Positions 4,631 through 5,684 of a DNA stretch of 5,684 nt are shown here, piece after piece; position 1 is the first letter of the stretch; each line of letters begins with the position of its first letter. This DNA comes from an uncultured Selenomonadaceae bacterium. Its GTDB lineage: Bacteria > Bacillota > Negativicutes > Selenomonadales > Selenomonadaceae. Location of the stretch: NCBI GenBank assembly GCA_905235425.1, contig CAJOKY010000159.1, positions 1 to 5,684 of the forward strand. Reading direction: 5' to 3'. Position numbers and translations under genes: made by a program. Below the pieces are notes generated by a model. The model was not told the DNA's origin. It was given only the letters and a program-made list of their open reading frames with translations, and did not search any database.

Positions 4631-5653
4631 ATGAAGAAAGTTAATTTAGCTATCGTCGGAGTTACCGGCGCCGTAGGACAGGAATTTTTAAAATTAATTG
4701 AAGAACGAAATTTTCCATACAACACAATAAAAATGCTTGCCTCTGCGCGTTCTGCCGGTAAAAAAATAAATTTTATGGGCAAAGAGTATACCGTTGAAGA
4801 GACTACGGAAAATTCTTTTGACGGCGTAGACATTGCGCTTTTCGCAGGCGGCAAGGCAAGTAAACTTTTCGGATCTGCCGCAGTGAAAGCCGGTGCTGTA
4901 GTTATCGACAATTCCAGCACGTACCGCATGGATCCTGACGTCCCGCTCGTAGTGCCGGAAGTAAATCCTCAAGCTATCGCAAGACACAAAGGCATTATCG
5001 CCAATCCGAATTGTTCGACGATTATCATGGTTATGGCGCTTAAGCCGCTCTATGACATTGCAAAAATTAAGCGCGTAGTTGTTTCGACATATCAAGCAGT
5101 TTCCGGCGCAGGGCGTGAAGGTATGGACGAGCTTAAAACCCAGCTTGAAGACCTTGCCGCCGGTAAAACGCCGCAAGCAAAAATTTTACCTGTAGCGTCG
5201 CTTAACAAACATTATCAAATTGCGTCTAACCTTCTGCCTCAGATTGATGTTTTCATGGACAATGACTATACAAAAGAAGAAATGAAAATGATTGACGAGA
5301 CGCGGAAAATTATGGAAGATGCCGACATGAAAATTACTGCTACAACTGTTCGCGTACCCGTTTACCGCAGTCATGCCGAATCAGTCAACGTGGAATTTTA
5401 CGACGAAGTCAGCGCCGAATCTGCGCGGGCGGCACTTGAAAAATTTGAAGGCGTCACGGTGTGCGATAATCCCGCCGAAATGATTTATCCGCAACCTTTG
5501 GAAACGTCCGGCAAAGATAATGTGGAAGTCGGCAGATTGCGTAAAGATTATTCTGTTGAACACGGCTTGAATTTTTGGGTATGCGGCGACCAAATTCGTA
5601 AAGGCGCGGCGCTTAATGCCCTGCAAATTGCAGAAAAGCTGGTTAGTGAGTAG
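4631..5653 (+). CDS. asd: Aspartate-semialdehyde dehydrogenase
   Basis: Asd reduces aspartyl phosphate to aspartate semialdehyde with NADPH, the branch point for lysine/diaminopimelate, threonine and methionine. The 340-residue protein has the expected length for the bacterial family. It shows the NADP-binding GVTGAVG (10-16), SAR at 38-40, DNSSTYRM (93-100), and the active-site NPNCSTI with Cys128 (125-131). STYQAVSGAGREG (152-164) carries Gln155. The substrate-binding and catalytic His region is RVPVYRSHAESVNVEF (241-256, His248), and the family C-terminus WVCGDQIRKGAALNA spans 316-330. The start is ATG 4631 after AAAGGA. It follows dapB in the same direction, so two steps of one pathway are co-directional. 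The last codons (Val-Ser-Glu-stop) coincide with the first unit of the heptamer array that continues downstream, so the repeat appears to have shaped the C-terminus. Confidence 0.97.
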   Translation: MKKVNLAIVGVTGAVGQEFLKLIEERNFPYNTIKMLASARSAGKKINFMGKEYTVEETTENSFDGVDIALFAGGKASKLFGSAAVKAGAVVIDNSSTYRMDPDVPLVVPEVNPQAIARHKGIIANPNCSTIIMVMALKPLYDIAKIKRVVVSTYQAVSGAGREGMDELKTQLEDLAAGKTPQAKILPVASLNKHYQIASNLLPQIDVFMDNDYTKEEMKMIDETRKIMEDADMKITATTVRVPVYRSHAESVNVEFYDEVSAESARAALEKFEGVTVCDNPAEMIYPQPLETSGKDNVEVGRLRKDYSVEHGLNFWVCGDQIRKGAALNALQIAEKLVSE

Positions 5654-5684
5654 TGAGTTAGTGAGTAGTCAGTAGTGAGTTAGT
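5644..5684 (+). repeat. TAGTGAG heptamer array at the 3' end of asd (runs off the window)
   Basis: TAGTGAG at 5644-5650 lies inside the coding sequence. The next unit (5651-5657) contains the TAG stop. Then come TAGTGAG 5659-5665, TAGTCAG 5666-5672, TAGTGAG 5673-5679 and a partial TAGT at the edge. Single extra T bases at 5658 and 5680 make two 8-base steps. Orientation is sense with respect to asd, as after rimP and dapB. Confidence 0.9.

Overview
The window holds two divergent gene sets read outward from a shared 328-base control region (3434-3761). On the minus strand is the translation/transcription operon rimP - nusA - rnpM (ylxR) - infB, with infB cut by the left window edge. On the plus strand are two lysine/diaminopimelate biosynthesis genes, dapB and asd. 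The gene order rimP-nusA-ylxR-infB, the strong GGAGG ribosome binding sites and the AT-rich sequence with standard sigma-70-type promoters suggest a low-GC Bacillota-type bacterium. The wording of NusA and of the IF2 N-terminus makes me lean towards the Negativicutes, but this is from memory of the families and is not proven. The ylxQ (L7Ae-like) gene that often lies between ylxR and infB in Bacillota is absent. A 112-base spacer with a Shine-Dalgarno sequence followed by an ATG-TAA start-stop sits in its place.

Layout: infB N-terminal part (1-1196, minus); spacer (1197-1308); rnpM (1309-1590, minus); nusA (1599-2828, minus, TTG start); heptamer repeat array (2843-2989); rimP (2987-3433, minus); divergent control region with a good promoter for each side (minus 3538-3566, plus 3639-3667) and a nested palindrome between them; dapB (3762-4526, plus, TTG start); heptamer repeat array (4524-4614); asd (4631-5653, plus); a third array running off the right edge (5644-5684).

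The genes are ordinary housekeeping genes. RimP matures the 30S subunit, NusA couples elongating RNA polymerase to translation and termination, RnpM is a small RNA-binding partner of RNase P, and IF2 places initiator tRNA on the ribosome. Asd and DapB supply two reductive steps towards diaminopimelate and lysine.

The unusual part is between the genes. Three of the junctions carry a period-7 repeat of general form TAGNNNN (best unit TAGTGAG). After rimP, dapB and asd the repeat runs in the sense direction, and the gene's own TAG stop codon is itself an in-phase repeat unit. Just before the ribosome binding sites of nusA, dapB and asd the same kind of unit runs in the opposite direction (NNNNCTA). 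Genes are thus bracketed by inverted heptamer arrays, and the two junctions seen whole, rimP-nusA and dapB-asd, can fold into periodic imperfect hairpins. It resembles in style, but not in sequence, the heptanucleotide STRR repeats of filamentous cyanobacteria. I do not recognise this family, and it is the best candidate here for something undescribed.
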